From Streptosporangium sp. NBC_01495 (lineage in GTDB: Bacteria; Actinomycetota; Actinomycetes; Streptosporangiales; Streptosporangiaceae), in NCBI RefSeq assembly GCF_036250735.1, contig NZ_CP109430.1, positions 4,402,001 to 4,466,000 of the forward strand: a stretch of 64,000 nucleotides of DNA, in the 5' to 3' direction. Both the position numbers and the translations under genes were made by a program. Under the pieces are notes generated by a model that had not been told where the DNA came from, did no database searches, and saw only the letters and a program-made list of their open reading frames with translations. How positions within the stretch are numbered: the first letter of the stretch is position 1; each line of letters starts with the position of its first letter. Below are positions 43,814 to 52,611 of the stretch, piece by piece.

Positions 43814-44476
43814 TCAGCCGGTCAGGCCGGCGTCGTGGGCGAGCAGGGCGATCTGGGTGCGGTTGTTGAGGTCGAGCTTGTCGAGAATGCGCGAGATGTG
43901 GGCTTTCACGGTCGCGATGCTCATGAACAACTCGCCGCTGATCTCGGCGTTGGACCTGCCCCGGCCCACGGCGACGGCCACCTCCCGTTCCCGTTCGCTG
44001 AGCAGGCTCAGCACGCGTACGGCGTGCTGCCGCCGGGCGGCGGCGCCGGTGTCGGCGACGTGGGCGATCAACTGGCGGGTCACCGTCGGCGACAAGATGG
44101 GCTCCCCGGCCGACACCCGTACGATCGCGCGCAGGATCTCGGCGGGCGGCGTGTGCTTGAGCAGGAAGCCGCTGGCCCCGGCGCGCAGGGCGCGCAGCAC
44201 GTACTCGTCGGCGTCGAAGGTCGTCAGCACGACGACCTCGGGCGGGTCGGGCCGGGCACGCAGCAGCTCGGTGGCGGCCAGGCCGTCCAGCACGGGCATG
44301 CGGATGTCCATCAGCACCACGTCCGGGGCGCAGGCCTCCACCGCGGCGGGCACCTCGGCTCCGCAGGCCGCCTCGCCCACCACGCTCAGCTCGGGCGAAC
44401 CGCCGATGATCATCGCCAGGCCGGCCCGTACCAGCGGGTCGTCATCCACGATGAGAACCCGGATCGCGGCGTTCAC
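43814..44476 (-). CDS. NarL/FixJ-family response regulator
   Basis: The 220-aa protein has a receiver domain (VLIVDDDPLVRAGL, phosphoacceptor D57 in VLMDIRMPVLDG, K in FLLKHTPPAEIL) and a LuxR-type helix-turn-helix (LSEREREVAVAVGRGRSNAEI onward). GTG 44476 overlaps the kinase stop by four bases (GTGA), exactly as in the pair at 1133-3102. It would act on genes responding to the kinase signal, which is not evident. Confidence 0.93.
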   Translation of the reverse strand: MNAAIRVLIVDDDPLVRAGLAMIIGGSPELSVVGEAACGAEVPAAVEACAPDVVLMDIRMPVLDGLAATELLRARPDPPEVVVLTTFDADEYVLRALRAGASGFLLKHTPPAEILRAIVRVSAGEPILSPTVTRQLIAHVADTGAAARRQHAVRVLSLLSEREREVAVAVGRGRSNAEISGELFMSIATVKAHISRILDKLDLNNRTQIALLAHDAGLTG

Positions 44477-45693
44477 CTCGGCCACGGCAGCCATGCCCAC
44501 AGCCGGAACTCACCCGCGGCGGTCGGGCCGTACTCCAGCCGTCCACCGGCCAGGCCGGCCCGCTCGGCCAGGCCGATCAGGCCACTGCCGCCGCCCGGAA
44601 TCCCGGCGACGGCGGTGGCGCCGGCCGGGTTGCGCACCTCGACCGTCAGCCCCTCCCCCGCCGCCCCGCCGACGGCCACCGACACCTGGCCGTCGCGGCC
44701 GTGCTTGCGGGCATTGGTCAGCCCTTCCTGCACGATCCGGTACGCGCCGCGCCCGATCGCCGCAGGCGCGGCCGCCGGTTCCCCCACCCGGCAGTCGAGC
44801 AGCACCCGCATGCCCGCGCGCCGTGACTGATCGACCAGGTCGGGAAGATCGGCCAGGGTGGGCTGGGGCCGCTCCGGCCCCTCCTCGGACCGGTCGAGGC
44901 CGGCGCGGAGCATGCCGATGACCTCGCGCAGATCCTCCAGCGCCCGGTGCGCGCTGTCGCGGATCACCCCGGCGGCCCGGGCGACCTCCTCGGACGCGGC
45001 GTCGGGACGAAGCTCCAGCGCCCCGGCGTGCAGGCTGAGCAGGGACAGGCGGTGGGCGAGCACATCGTGCATCTCCCGGGCGATCCGGTCGCGTTCGGAC
45101 TGGCGGACCTGGGCGAGGCGCAGTTCCCGCTCGGATTCGACCCGCCGGGCCCGTTCGCGCAGGGACTGCCGCCGGGCTCGTACGAACATCCCCCAGGCGA
45201 GCACCGCGGCGATGCAGGCGAAGCCCAGCAGGACCTGCCACCAGGGCGGCACCGGGACGTCCGGCCGGACCAGCGGCGTCAGGAACGGCACCAGCACGCA
45301 CCCGGCCACGATCGGGCCGGCCACCGCCACGCGCCGGTGCTCCGCGACGGTGAACAGCGCGATCAGCGCCACCCCCGCGGCCGACATCGAATAGACGCTG
45401 AACGCCACCGTGACCACCGCGAAGCCGACCGGCCGGCGCCGGCGCAGCCACACCCCCAGGCAGCTCAGCCCGCCGAGGGCGGCGTCCACCGCGAACGGCA
45501 CCGGTGCGGGATGCTGGCCGAGGCCTTCCACCACGCTGAGCGCCGTGAGGCCGATGGCCAGCAGGAACAACGCCACATCGGCCGCCCAGTCGCGCCTGGT
45601 GCGTCCGGCCGGGCGCGCCGGGGCGGGCTCGGGGCCGCTGAGCGCGCTGGAGGGGAGCAGGATCCGATGGTCCAGGCCTGCCGGGGTCGTCAC
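44473..45693 (-). CDS. HisKA_3 sensor histidine kinase
   Basis: The 406-aa kinase has about five hydrophobic segments in its first 200 residues, the phosphoacceptor His in DRIAREMHDVLAHRLSLLSLH and a HATPase_c domain with EGLTNARKHGRDG and GGSGLIGLAERAGL. GTG 45693 is chosen because TACCCT lies 6 bases upstream with TTCCGC 17 bp before it, a promoter suggesting a leaderless mRNA; an ATG at 45768 is in frame but would overlap that promoter. Coupled to the downstream regulator. Confidence 0.9.
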   Translation of the reverse strand: MTTPAGLDHRILLPSSALSGPEPAPARPAGRTRRDWAADVALFLLAIGLTALSVVEGLGQHPAPVPFAVDAALGGLSCLGVWLRRRRPVGFAVVTVAFSVYSMSAAGVALIALFTVAEHRRVAVAGPIVAGCVLVPFLTPLVRPDVPVPPWWQVLLGFACIAAVLAWGMFVRARRQSLRERARRVESERELRLAQVRQSERDRIAREMHDVLAHRLSLLSLHAGALELRPDAASEEVARAAGVIRDSAHRALEDLREVIGMLRAGLDRSEEGPERPQPTLADLPDLVDQSRRAGMRVLLDCRVGEPAAAPAAIGRGAYRIVQEGLTNARKHGRDGQVSVAVGGAAGEGLTVEVRNPAGATAVAGIPGGGSGLIGLAERAGLAGGRLEYGPTAAGEFRLWAWLPWPR

Positions 45694-45927
45694 GATCAAA
45701 GGGTACGACCGCTCCCGGTCCAGCGGAATCCGACCAAAGTAGATCCCGTACCGCCAACCTTCGGCCATCCGGGCGCCGACCTGCGGCCGTAGCGATGCGC
45801 CCGCCCGTCGCGCCAGCCTGTCCCCATGACCGGTACGGGCAGCTTCCGTCATCGCCGGCAGCCGCGCGGAACCGGCCGGGAATCCCCGGACCCCCGTCCA
45901 ACGACCCAGAAAAGCGCCGAGGCCGAA

Positions 45928-46329
45928 ATGAGTGACGTGCGAGCAAGACTCTCCACCCTGTGGATCGTCGTCATGTTCACCATGCTCTACGCGGATGTCC
46001 TCAGTTTCCTGAACGCCGGATTTCTGCGGGGGCTCATGGCGGGGCATGCCGAGGGCGTTCCCGTCACCCCGCTGCTCCTGGTGGGATCCGCGGTCATGGT
46101 CGAGATCCCGATCGTGATGGTGGTGTTGTCGCGTGTGTTGAAACCGGCGGTGACCCGGCGGGTCACCTTGGTGGCGGTCCCGCTGACCGCGGCGTTCATC
46201 ATCGGCGGCGGATCGGCGAAACCCCACTACCTGGTCCTGGCCGCCGTGGAAGTGGTGTGCCTGGCCGTCATCCTGCGGCAGGCCTGGCGCATGGACACCT
46301 CACCCGCCGTGAGCCGTCCTGCGGGATGA
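45928..46329 (+). CDS. DUF6326-like four-helix membrane protein
   Basis: The 133-aa protein begins MSDVRARLSTLWIVVMFTML and has four hydrophobic helices with the YADVLSFLNAGFLRGLMAG and VEIPIVMVVLSRVLKP patterns of the DUF6326 family. The role is unknown. It is divergent from the kinase gene (235-bp gap) and could be the target of that two-component system (inference). Confidence 0.8.
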   Translation: MSDVRARLSTLWIVVMFTMLYADVLSFLNAGFLRGLMAGHAEGVPVTPLLLVGSAVMVEIPIVMVVLSRVLKPAVTRRVTLVAVPLTAAFIIGGGSAKPHYLVLAAVEVVCLAVILRQAWRMDTSPAVSRPAG

Positions 46330-46477
46330 GGCTTCGCCAATGCCGGGCCCGGCGGGCCTCAAGGCCGCCTCCGTCAGATGCGCGTGCCAGTCCACGCATG
46401 CCTGGGCGCGCAGGCGGGCGAAGGCGCGATCGAGGAGGGCGTGGACCGGCCTCGCGGAAGCGCCGGACGGCTGTGAC

Positions 46478-46771
46478 ATGAGAATGAGCATCATGACGAC
46501 CCTCCCCGGCCCGCGCTCGTCGGCCGAGATCCGCGCCTACCTCAAGACCCGGCTCAACCAGGCGCTTCGCCGGCCCGGCATGTTCGGTGGTGAGATGGCG
46601 ACCGAACCGATCATCTTCTTGCATTTCTGGAACAGGCCCTCCGGGGCAACCGAACCGACCTGGTCCTCCCTCTACGACGAGCCCGTCCTCTGGGCCGTCC
46701 GCTTGGGAAGGGAAGCATTCCAGGACGCCTTCACCTTCACGCCGGAAGGAAGCAGACTCCGCCCGGCCTGA
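46478..46771 (+). CDS. hypothetical protein, possibly truncated
   Basis: The frame begins MRMSIMTTLPGPRSSAEI (in-frame ATGs at 46478, 46484 and 46493) and contains RAYLKTRLNQALRRPGMFGGEMA, a pattern I associate with short actinobacterial hypothetical proteins with an LRRPGM(Y/F)GGE motif. The end (GREAFQDAFTFTPEGSRLRPA) abuts a Tn3 transposase fragment on the other strand, so the C-terminus may be cut. Confidence 0.5.
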   Translation: MRMSIMTTLPGPRSSAEIRAYLKTRLNQALRRPGMFGGEMATEPIIFLHFWNRPSGATEPTWSSLYDEPVLWAVRLGREAFQDAFTFTPEGSRLRPA

Positions 46772-46814
46772 TCTCTGGTGGCCGGCAGAACGGGCCGCGT
46801 TCGATGAGGGGATC

Positions 46815-46901
46815 GATGCGGGATGTAAAGAACACATGCAGCACCCGTGCCGATGCCAGCCGCTTGAACTGCGGATAGGCGGTCCGCTCGATCCACGTCA
46901 T
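46815..46901 (-). mobile_element. Tn3-family transposase N-terminal fragment
   Basis: ATG at 46901 opens MTWIERTAYPQFKRLASARV followed by LHVFFT, the N-terminal signature of Tn3-family transposases (IERTAYPRFKR..ARELHVFFTP). Homology is lost after about 28 codons. It is a relic, directly beside the 8-bp tandem repeat at 46925. Confidence 0.65.
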
Positions 46902-46924
46902 CCCGGGCCGTCCCTCGCCTCGAT

Positions 46925-46972
46925 CCAGACGTCCAGACGTCCAGACGTCCAGACGTCCAGACGTCCAGACGT
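46925..46972. repeat. 8-bp tandem repeat, 6 copies
   Basis: Six perfect copies of CCAGACGT lie in the gene-free stretch 46902-47146, just outside the Tn3 transposase fragment. No gene is supported in this gap. Confidence 0.85.
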
Positions 46973-47146
46973 CGAACCGTAGCGACGATCACCTCCACCA
47001 GACACCTTGTTCACCAAACCGCAACCAAACCCACGCGGAGGGTCACATCATCCGACGCACATGCCTTCTGGCCTGCGGCTTAGCGCCCCACTGCCCCTTT
47101 CTCTCGTACTTGGTCCGGCCCCCTTCAGCGCGAGAGGCCCGGTCGT

Positions 47147-48025
47147 TCAGCGCGAGAGCAGGTCCCGAAGGGCCTTGGCGACGTCGGCGGGGGCCTCCTC
47201 GGCCATGAAGTGGCCGAAGGTGACGGGGATGTGCCGCAGGTCGGGCGCCCAGGCGCTCCACAGCGCCACCGCGTCGAAGCCGAGGGCTGCGCCCCAGTCC
47301 TGCTGGAGCACGGTGACCGGCATCCGCAGCCGGTTGCCGGCGTCCCGGTCGGCCCGGTCGTGGGCGACGTCGATACCGGCGGAGGCGCGGTAGTCGGCCA
47401 CGATCGAGGTGACGGCCGCGCGGGAGGCGTCCAGGTAGGCGGCGCGGACATCGGCGGGGATCGCCCGCGGATCGTTGGTCCAGATGTCCAGGAAGTGCCC
47501 GAAGAAGGCGTCGGAACTGGCGGCGATCATCTTCTCGGGCAGGCCGGGAGGCTGGGCCATCAGGTAGAGGTGGAAGCCGACGGCGGCGCTGACACCGTGC
47601 ATCACCTCCCACATGTCCAGCGTGGGCAGCACGTCCAGGCTGGCCAGGTGGGTGATCGTCTCGGGGTGGTCCAGGCCGGCGCGGATGGCGACCAGGGCAC
47701 CGCGGTCGTGCCCGGCCAGCGCGAAGCGCTCATGCCCCAGCGCGCGGGCCAGGGCGACGATGTCGGCGGCCATGGTGCGCTTGGCGTAGGTGGCGTCGTC
47801 GGTCTCGGCCGGTTTGTCACTGGCGCCGTAGCCGCGCAGGTCAGGGCAGATCACGGTGTGGTCGGCCGCCAGGTCGGCGGCGACGTGCCGCCACATCAGG
47901 TGGGTCTGGGGGAAGCCGTGCAGCAGCACGATCGGACTGCCCGTCCCCGCGACGGCCACGTTCAGGGACACGCCGTCGGCGACGGGGACGCGCCGGTAGT
48001 CGAATCCGGCGATGACAGGCGCCAT
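47147..48025 (-). CDS. alpha/beta hydrolase, dehalogenase/epoxide-hydrolase-like
   Basis: The 292-aa protein has HGFPQTHLMWRHVAADLAA (HGFPQ oxyanion loop), the nucleophile Asp in LAGHDRGALVAIRAGLDHP and a late VTFGHFMAEEAP with the catalytic His: the layout of fluoroacetate dehalogenases and relatives. The dehalogenase halide pocket His-Trp pair reads HLYL, so His is kept but Trp is Leu; epoxide or ester hydrolysis is as likely. ATG 48025 is used; an in-frame GTG lies two codons upstream. It is divergent from a SARP regulator gene. Confidence 0.9.
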   Translation of the reverse strand: MAPVIAGFDYRRVPVADGVSLNVAVAGTGSPIVLLHGFPQTHLMWRHVAADLAADHTVICPDLRGYGASDKPAETDDATYAKRTMAADIVALARALGHERFALAGHDRGALVAIRAGLDHPETITHLASLDVLPTLDMWEVMHGVSAAVGFHLYLMAQPPGLPEKMIAASSDAFFGHFLDIWTNDPRAIPADVRAAYLDASRAAVTSIVADYRASAGIDVAHDRADRDAGNRLRMPVTVLQQDWGAALGFDAVALWSAWAPDLRHIPVTFGHFMAEEAPADVAKALRDLLSR

Positions 48026-48141
48026 GGTCACGCTCTTTTCCGTAGGTGGTTGGATGCCTCCAGCCTGCCGGGCCTGAATGAGCATCCGGTCAGCGCGCTA
48101 CCGTGGCCAGGGGCGATGTCCCGGGAAAGGACGGTCACGGG

Positions 48142-50157
48142 GTGCGGGTCGTGTTCGGGGTGCTGGGGCCGGTGACGGCCTGGGACGCTGCCGGGGGCGC
48201 GATCGCCCTCAAGGGGCCGCGGCACCGCGAGGTGCTGGCCCGGCTGATCGTCGCCCGCCGCCGCGTCGTCCCGATCACCGGCCTGGTCGAGGACCTGTGG
48301 GACGATCCGCCCCCCGGCGCGGTGGGCGCGGTGCGCACCTTCGTGGCCGCGTTGCGCCGCGCGCTGGAACCCGAGCGCCCTCCCCGGACCCCGCCCCGGC
48401 TGCTGGTCACCGAGGGGCCGGGGTACGCGCTGCGCGCTGAGCCGGGCGCGGTGGACGCCTGGCGCTTCGAACGGGTGGTCTCGGCCGCCGCGACGCTGCC
48501 TCCCCAGGACGGGCTCGCCCAGCTGGCCGAGGCACTGGGGTGGTGGCGCGGGCCCGCCTACGCCGAGTTCGCCGGCCAGGCCTGGGCCGGTACGGAGCGC
48601 GCCCGCCTGGCCGAGATCCGGTTGCACGCCGTCGAGCGCCAGGCCGAGATCCGGCTCGCCCTCGGCCTGGCCGCCGAGGCGATACCGGGACTGGACGCGC
48701 ACGTGGCCGAGCACCCCTGGCGCGAGGACGCCTGGCGGCTGCTGGCACTCGCGCTGTATCGCACCGGCCGCCAGGGCGACGCGCTCGCCGTCCTGCGCCG
48801 GGCACGAACGACGCTGGTTCAGCAGCTGGGGGTGGATCCGGGCCCGCCCCTTCGCCGCCTGGAGACCGACATCCTCCACCACGCCGGTCACCTCGACCTC
48901 GCATCCGGCCCCGGCGGGGCGGCGGCCCGGGTATGGGCGCAGACGGCCGCCGTCTACGACCGCACGGTGACCTCCGGTGCCCGGGCCCGGTTGGAGTCGA
49001 CGGTGGGTCTGCTGCGCAGCCTCGCGGTGACCGGCGGCAGCGGCCTGGAGGCCGCCCGCCGGCACCGCCCGGCGGCCATCGCCGCCGCCGAGGAACTGGG
49101 TGACGCGGAACTGACCGCCCGGGTGATCGGCGCCTACGACGTACCGGCGATCTGGACCCGCTCCGACGACCCTTCGCAGGCGGCGCGCGTCGTGGCGGCG
49201 GCCGAACGCACCCTGGCCGCCATTTCGCCCGGCGCGCACGAGGCGGCGCGGGCCGGCCTGCTGGCCACGATCGCCCTGGAGTCGCGCGGCACCCGCTCGG
49301 CGCGCGGCCCGCAGGCCGCCCGCCAGGCCGAGGAGATCGCCCGCCGCCTGGACGATCCCGCACTGCTGGCGTTCGCCCTCAACGGCGTGTTCATGCAGAC
49401 CTTCCACCGCGCCGGCCTGGCCCCGCGCCGGGACGAGATCGGCGCCGAGCTGGTCGCCCTGTCCACCCGGCACGACCTGGTGACCTTCCAGATACTCGGG
49501 CACCTCATCCGCGTCCAGGCCCGCGCCGCGCTCGCCGACTTCCCCGCGGCCGACCGGCACGCGGCCGCCGCGGACCGGCTGGCCGAACGCCACGAGCGGC
49601 CGCTGGTGGGTGTGTTCACCCGGTGGTACCGGGCACTGCGGCTCACCGAGGCCGGGCGGGCACCCCTGGCCGAGGCCGAGGCGGCCTACCGCGACGCCGC
49701 CGCGCGGCTGGACGGCGCCGGCATGCCCGGCCTGGAACACGGCCTGTTGCCGCTCGCGTTGCTGTGCCTGCGCCTGCGGCACGCGCTGCCCGCCCCCGCC
49801 GACGAGCACATCGACGAGCACACCGACTGGGGCCCCTACGAGCCATGGGCCCGTCCCCTGGTGCTGCTGGCCCGAGATCGCCGTGCCGAGGCCGCCGAGG
49901 CGCTGCGCGAGGTCCCCGACCCGCCCCGCGACCTGCTGTTCGAGGCCCTGTGGTGCCTGGCCGCGCGGGCCGCGATCGCCGTCGGCGACCGGCGGACGAT
50001 GGAACGCGCGCACGGCGAGCTCGCTCCCGCGGCGGCCGAGCTGGCCGGGGCGGGCAGCGGCCTGCTCACCCTGGGGCCGGTCTCCCGACACCTCGGCGAC
50101 CTCGCCGACGCCCTCGCACACCACGACACCGCGGCCCGCCCCCGCCGGTCGCGGTGA
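48142..50157 (+). CDS. SARP/BTAD-family transcriptional activator
   Basis: The 671-aa protein has an N-terminal OmpR-like winged helix (VFGVLGPVTAWDAAG..LKGPRHREVLARLIV, residues 1-100), a bacterial transcriptional activation domain (ERARLAEIRLHAVERQAEIRL, HPWREDAWRLLALALYRTGRQGDALAVLRRAR) to about 250, and a long TPR-like C-terminus. There is no NB-ARC ATPase, unlike AfsR. Such proteins activate secondary metabolism or nearby genes, here perhaps the divergent hydrolase. GTG 48142 starts right at the domain; an in-frame GTG at 48103 is an alternative. Confidence 0.9.
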   Translation: MRVVFGVLGPVTAWDAAGGAIALKGPRHREVLARLIVARRRVVPITGLVEDLWDDPPPGAVGAVRTFVAALRRALEPERPPRTPPRLLVTEGPGYALRAEPGAVDAWRFERVVSAAATLPPQDGLAQLAEALGWWRGPAYAEFAGQAWAGTERARLAEIRLHAVERQAEIRLALGLAAEAIPGLDAHVAEHPWREDAWRLLALALYRTGRQGDALAVLRRARTTLVQQLGVDPGPPLRRLETDILHHAGHLDLASGPGGAAARVWAQTAAVYDRTVTSGARARLESTVGLLRSLAVTGGSGLEAARRHRPAAIAAAEELGDAELTARVIGAYDVPAIWTRSDDPSQAARVVAAAERTLAAISPGAHEAARAGLLATIALESRGTRSARGPQAARQAEEIARRLDDPALLAFALNGVFMQTFHRAGLAPRRDEIGAELVALSTRHDLVTFQILGHLIRVQARAALADFPAADRHAAAADRLAERHERPLVGVFTRWYRALRLTEAGRAPLAEAEAAYRDAAARLDGAGMPGLEHGLLPLALLCLRLRHALPAPADEHIDEHTDWGPYEPWARPLVLLARDRRAEAAEALREVPDPPRDLLFEALWCLAARAAIAVGDRRTMERAHGELAPAAAELAGAGSGLLTLGPVSRHLGDLADALAHHDTAARPRRSR

Positions 50158-50309
50158 CCCGGCCCGGCCCCGGCGCCGGGAGACACCACGCCGCGGGATG
50201 CCGTCGGCGACCGGCACATGCCGCGCCTCGCCCGCCCCGTCGAGCGCCACGCCGCCGTGTACGTCCTCGACGCGAGCGGCATGCCGTCGTGACGCTCCCG
50301 CGCGCCGAG

Positions 50310-50347
50310 CGGGTGCGGCCCGTTCCGGCCGGAACGGGCCGCACCCG
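50310..50347. terminator. 38-bp perfect palindrome between convergent genes
   Basis: The 19-base arms beginning CGGGTGCGGCCCG are perfectly self-complementary about 50328/50329. It sits between the ends of the SARP and AspRS genes and should terminate both transcripts. Confidence 0.75.
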
Positions 50348-50353
50348 CGGGCG

Positions 50354-51685
50354 TCACGGGGTCAGGCGGTGCAGGTCACGGGGGAACAGGGTGGCGCGGC
50401 GGATGTTGTCGGCCCCGGTCAGCCGGGTGGTCCACCGTTCCAGGCCGAGGGCGAAGCCGCCGTGCGGGGGCATCCCGTGCCGGAAGGCGGCGAGATAACC
50501 GGCGTACGGCTCGGGTGATTCGCCGCGGGCCGCCAGGGCCGCGAGGTAGTCCTCGTGGCGATGCAGGCGCTGGCCGCCGGTGACGAGCTCCAGGCCGCGA
50601 AAGAGCAGGTCGAAGCTGTTGGAGTACTGCGGCCTGCCGGGCTCGGGGTGGGTGTAGAAGGGGCGTTTGGCCATCGGGTAGCCGGTGACGAACAGGAACT
50701 CGCTGCCGTGCTCGCGCAGCGCCCATCGCGACAGCCAGCGTTCGTGGGCCGGTGCGAGGTCCGGCTCACCCCGGGGGTCCTCGCCGGTGTGGGCGGCCAG
50801 GAGCTCCTGGGCCTGGGCGAAGTGGATCTCCGGGATCCGTTCCGGGACGTCGGGCAGTTCGACCTCCAGCAGCGCGCACGCCTCGCCGGCGTGCCGTTCG
50901 ACGGCGGCCGTCATGCCCGCGAGAACCTCGCGCAGCACGGCCATCACCTCCCGGTGGTCGGTGACGAAACCGAGCTCGGCGTCCAGCGAGGTGTACTGGG
51001 CCAGGTGCCGCGCGGTGTCGTGGGGCTCGGCGCGGAAGACCGGGCCGGTCTCGTAGACGCGCTCGAAGACGCCGACCATGGCCTGCTTGAAGAACTGCGG
51101 CGACTGGGCCAGGTAGGCGCGGGTGCCGAACCAGTCGATCCCGAAGACGTTGGCGCCGGACTCGGTGGCCGAGGCCACCACCTTGGGCGTGTGGATCTCG
51201 GTGAAGCCAAGCGCGTCCAGCGTCGTACGGAAACCCGCCACCGAGACCGCGGAGATGGCGTGGGGTGCCCGCAGCAGCGGGTGGCGCAGGGCGACCGGGG
51301 CGTGGTCGAGGATGGTCGGCAGGGTGGCCGCCACCGAGGGACGGTAGAGGTCGAACGGCGGGGCCGCGGCCGGCCCCGACAGGGCGGTCACCACCGGGGA
51401 GGTCACCTCGGCTCCGCCGGGGGCCTGGGGGTTGGCGGTCACGGTCCCGGTGATCTGCAGGACGGTCTCTTCGGGATGGCCGCCGGCCTCGGCCATGGCC
51501 TCGGGGTCGGTGACCACGGCCTGGATGAGGCCGGAGCGGTCCCGCAGGACGAGGAAGACCACGGATTTCAGGGTCCGCCTGCGGTGCAGCCAGCCCTGGA
51601 CGGTCACCTGCCGGCCTGTTCGCCGCGGAAGCTCCGCGGCCAGGACCCGGCAGACGGGTGGAACGATTGCGGATGAGGAGATCAT
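50354..51685 (-). CDS. aspS: aspartyl-tRNA synthetase, archaeal/compact type
   Basis: The 443-aa class II synthetase has an N-terminal OB-fold anticodon domain (VTVQGWLHRRRTLKSVVFLVLRD), motif 2 in ETGPVFRAEPHD, and motif 3 in GGFALGLERWTTRLTG then NIRRATLFPRDLHRL. It lacks the large GAD insertion of the usual ~590-aa bacterial AspRS, so it is of archaeal type and may charge tRNA-Asp and possibly tRNA-Asn. ATG 51685 has AGAGG 6 bases upstream. A T-box leader with an Asp (GAC) specifier lies immediately upstream, so expression should rise when tRNA-Asp is uncharged. Confidence 0.92.
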   Translation of the reverse strand: MISSSAIVPPVCRVLAAELPRRTGRQVTVQGWLHRRRTLKSVVFLVLRDRSGLIQAVVTDPEAMAEAGGHPEETVLQITGTVTANPQAPGGAEVTSPVVTALSGPAAAPPFDLYRPSVAATLPTILDHAPVALRHPLLRAPHAISAVSVAGFRTTLDALGFTEIHTPKVVASATESGANVFGIDWFGTRAYLAQSPQFFKQAMVGVFERVYETGPVFRAEPHDTARHLAQYTSLDAELGFVTDHREVMAVLREVLAGMTAAVERHAGEACALLEVELPDVPERIPEIHFAQAQELLAAHTGEDPRGEPDLAPAHERWLSRWALREHGSEFLFVTGYPMAKRPFYTHPEPGRPQYSNSFDLLFRGLELVTGGQRLHRHEDYLAALAARGESPEPYAGYLAAFRHGMPPHGGFALGLERWTTRLTGADNIRRATLFPRDLHRLTP

Positions 51686-51689
51686 CACA

Positions 51690-51944
51690 AACCTCTGGTC
51701 AGTGAGTGGTGATCCCTTGGGAGTGCGGGCGAGAAGGGAACTCGCGGTGCCACCGCACTTTCACCGCCGTGACGACGGCGGCCTCGATGGGCCCGGTGAC
51801 GGGGGCCGGCCGGCGGGGCATTGGGCGCGGACGCCTTTTCTCCCCGCACTCGGGAGGGTCTTCGTCACCGGGGACAGGTCCGCCTTCGCAGCTGCCGGCG
51901 GCTCTCTCCTGCCTGCCCTGATCCCGTGACTACTCGTCTCCGTC
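51690..51944 (-). promoter_or_regulatory. T-box riboswitch, Asp (GAC) specifier, upstream of aspS
   Basis: On the minus strand the leader has the T-box parts in order: stem I start GACGGAGACGAGTA (AGTA loop-E half at 51931-51934), AGGAGAGAGCC (AG bulge, about 51900-51910), then CGAAGAC where GAA is followed by the specifier GAC (51858-51860), with GTCACGGG pairing back to CCGGTGAC. The T-box bulge TGGCACC (within 51743-51754) lies in an antisequestrator: AGTGCGG pairs CCGCACT and CGAG pairs CTCG. TGGC would pair the GCCA end of tRNA-Asp. GATCAC can pair with GTGATG at the start codon, suggesting translational control. Confidence 0.8.
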
Positions 51945-52012
51945 AATGCGTTGCCGAAAGGATACGCGTGCACCGCCGCGTATCGCAATGATCGACGCCA
52001 CCGGGCCGCCGG

Positions 52013-52558
52013 TCAGGACCGCCGGATCGCGGCGACGTCGAACTCCAGCACCACCCTCTCGCCGACCAGGAACGCGGTCGCGGCGTTCCAGTTCACCCCC
52101 CAGTCCCCGCGGTTGACCGTGACGCCGCCCTCGAAGGCGACCCGGAAGTCGCCCGACGGATCGTTCCCGGCGCCGGTCAGCTCGAAGTCCACGGTGACCG
52201 GCCTGGTCACGCCGCGGATGGTCAGGTCACCGGTGACCTTGAAGGTGGTCTCGCCGACCGGCTCCACCCCGATGGAGGTGAAGACGATGGACGGGTGGTC
52301 ATCCATGGCCAGGAACCTGTCGCGCAGCTGCTCGTCGCGCCGCTGGTTGCTGGTCTGGATGCTCCTCGCCTGGATCGTGAGCTCGGCGCTGGACCTCGAC
52401 GGGTCGTCGCCGTCCAGGTGCGCACTGCCCTCGAACTCGTCGAACCGCCCGCGCACCCTGCCGGCCATCGTGTGCCGGGCGACGAAGCCGATCCGCGTGC
52501 GGGCGGTGTCGAGGACGTAGTCGCCGGTCAGCTCATCGGGCTTGGTGGTGGCCGTCAT
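52013..52558 (-). CDS. YceI family protein
   Basis: The 181-aa protein has the YceI lipocalin-like pattern: YVLDTARTRIGFVARHTM, FEGSAHLDGDDPSRSSAELTI, then FKVTGDLTIRGVTRPVTVD. Family members bind isoprenoid or fatty-acid-like molecules; no signal peptide is visible, as is common in actinobacterial copies. ATG 52558 follows AGGAG. It lies 53 bp after the SnoaL-like gene on the same strand, probably one operon. Confidence 0.9.
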   Translation of the reverse strand: MTATTKPDELTGDYVLDTARTRIGFVARHTMAGRVRGRFDEFEGSAHLDGDDPSRSSAELTIQARSIQTSNQRRDEQLRDRFLAMDDHPSIVFTSIGVEPVGETTFKVTGDLTIRGVTRPVTVDFELTGAGNDPSGDFRVAFEGGVTVNRGDWGVNWNAATAFLVGERVVLEFDVAAIRRS

Positions 52559-52611
52559 GCCTGGTCGCTCCTGGAAGGGAAGAGGTGGTTGGTCGTCCGG
52601 TTCCGGGCCGG

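Noticed and set aside
50310-50347. Palindrome as a phage attachment or resolution site
   Set aside because: Its position between two convergent gene ends fits a bidirectional terminator better.
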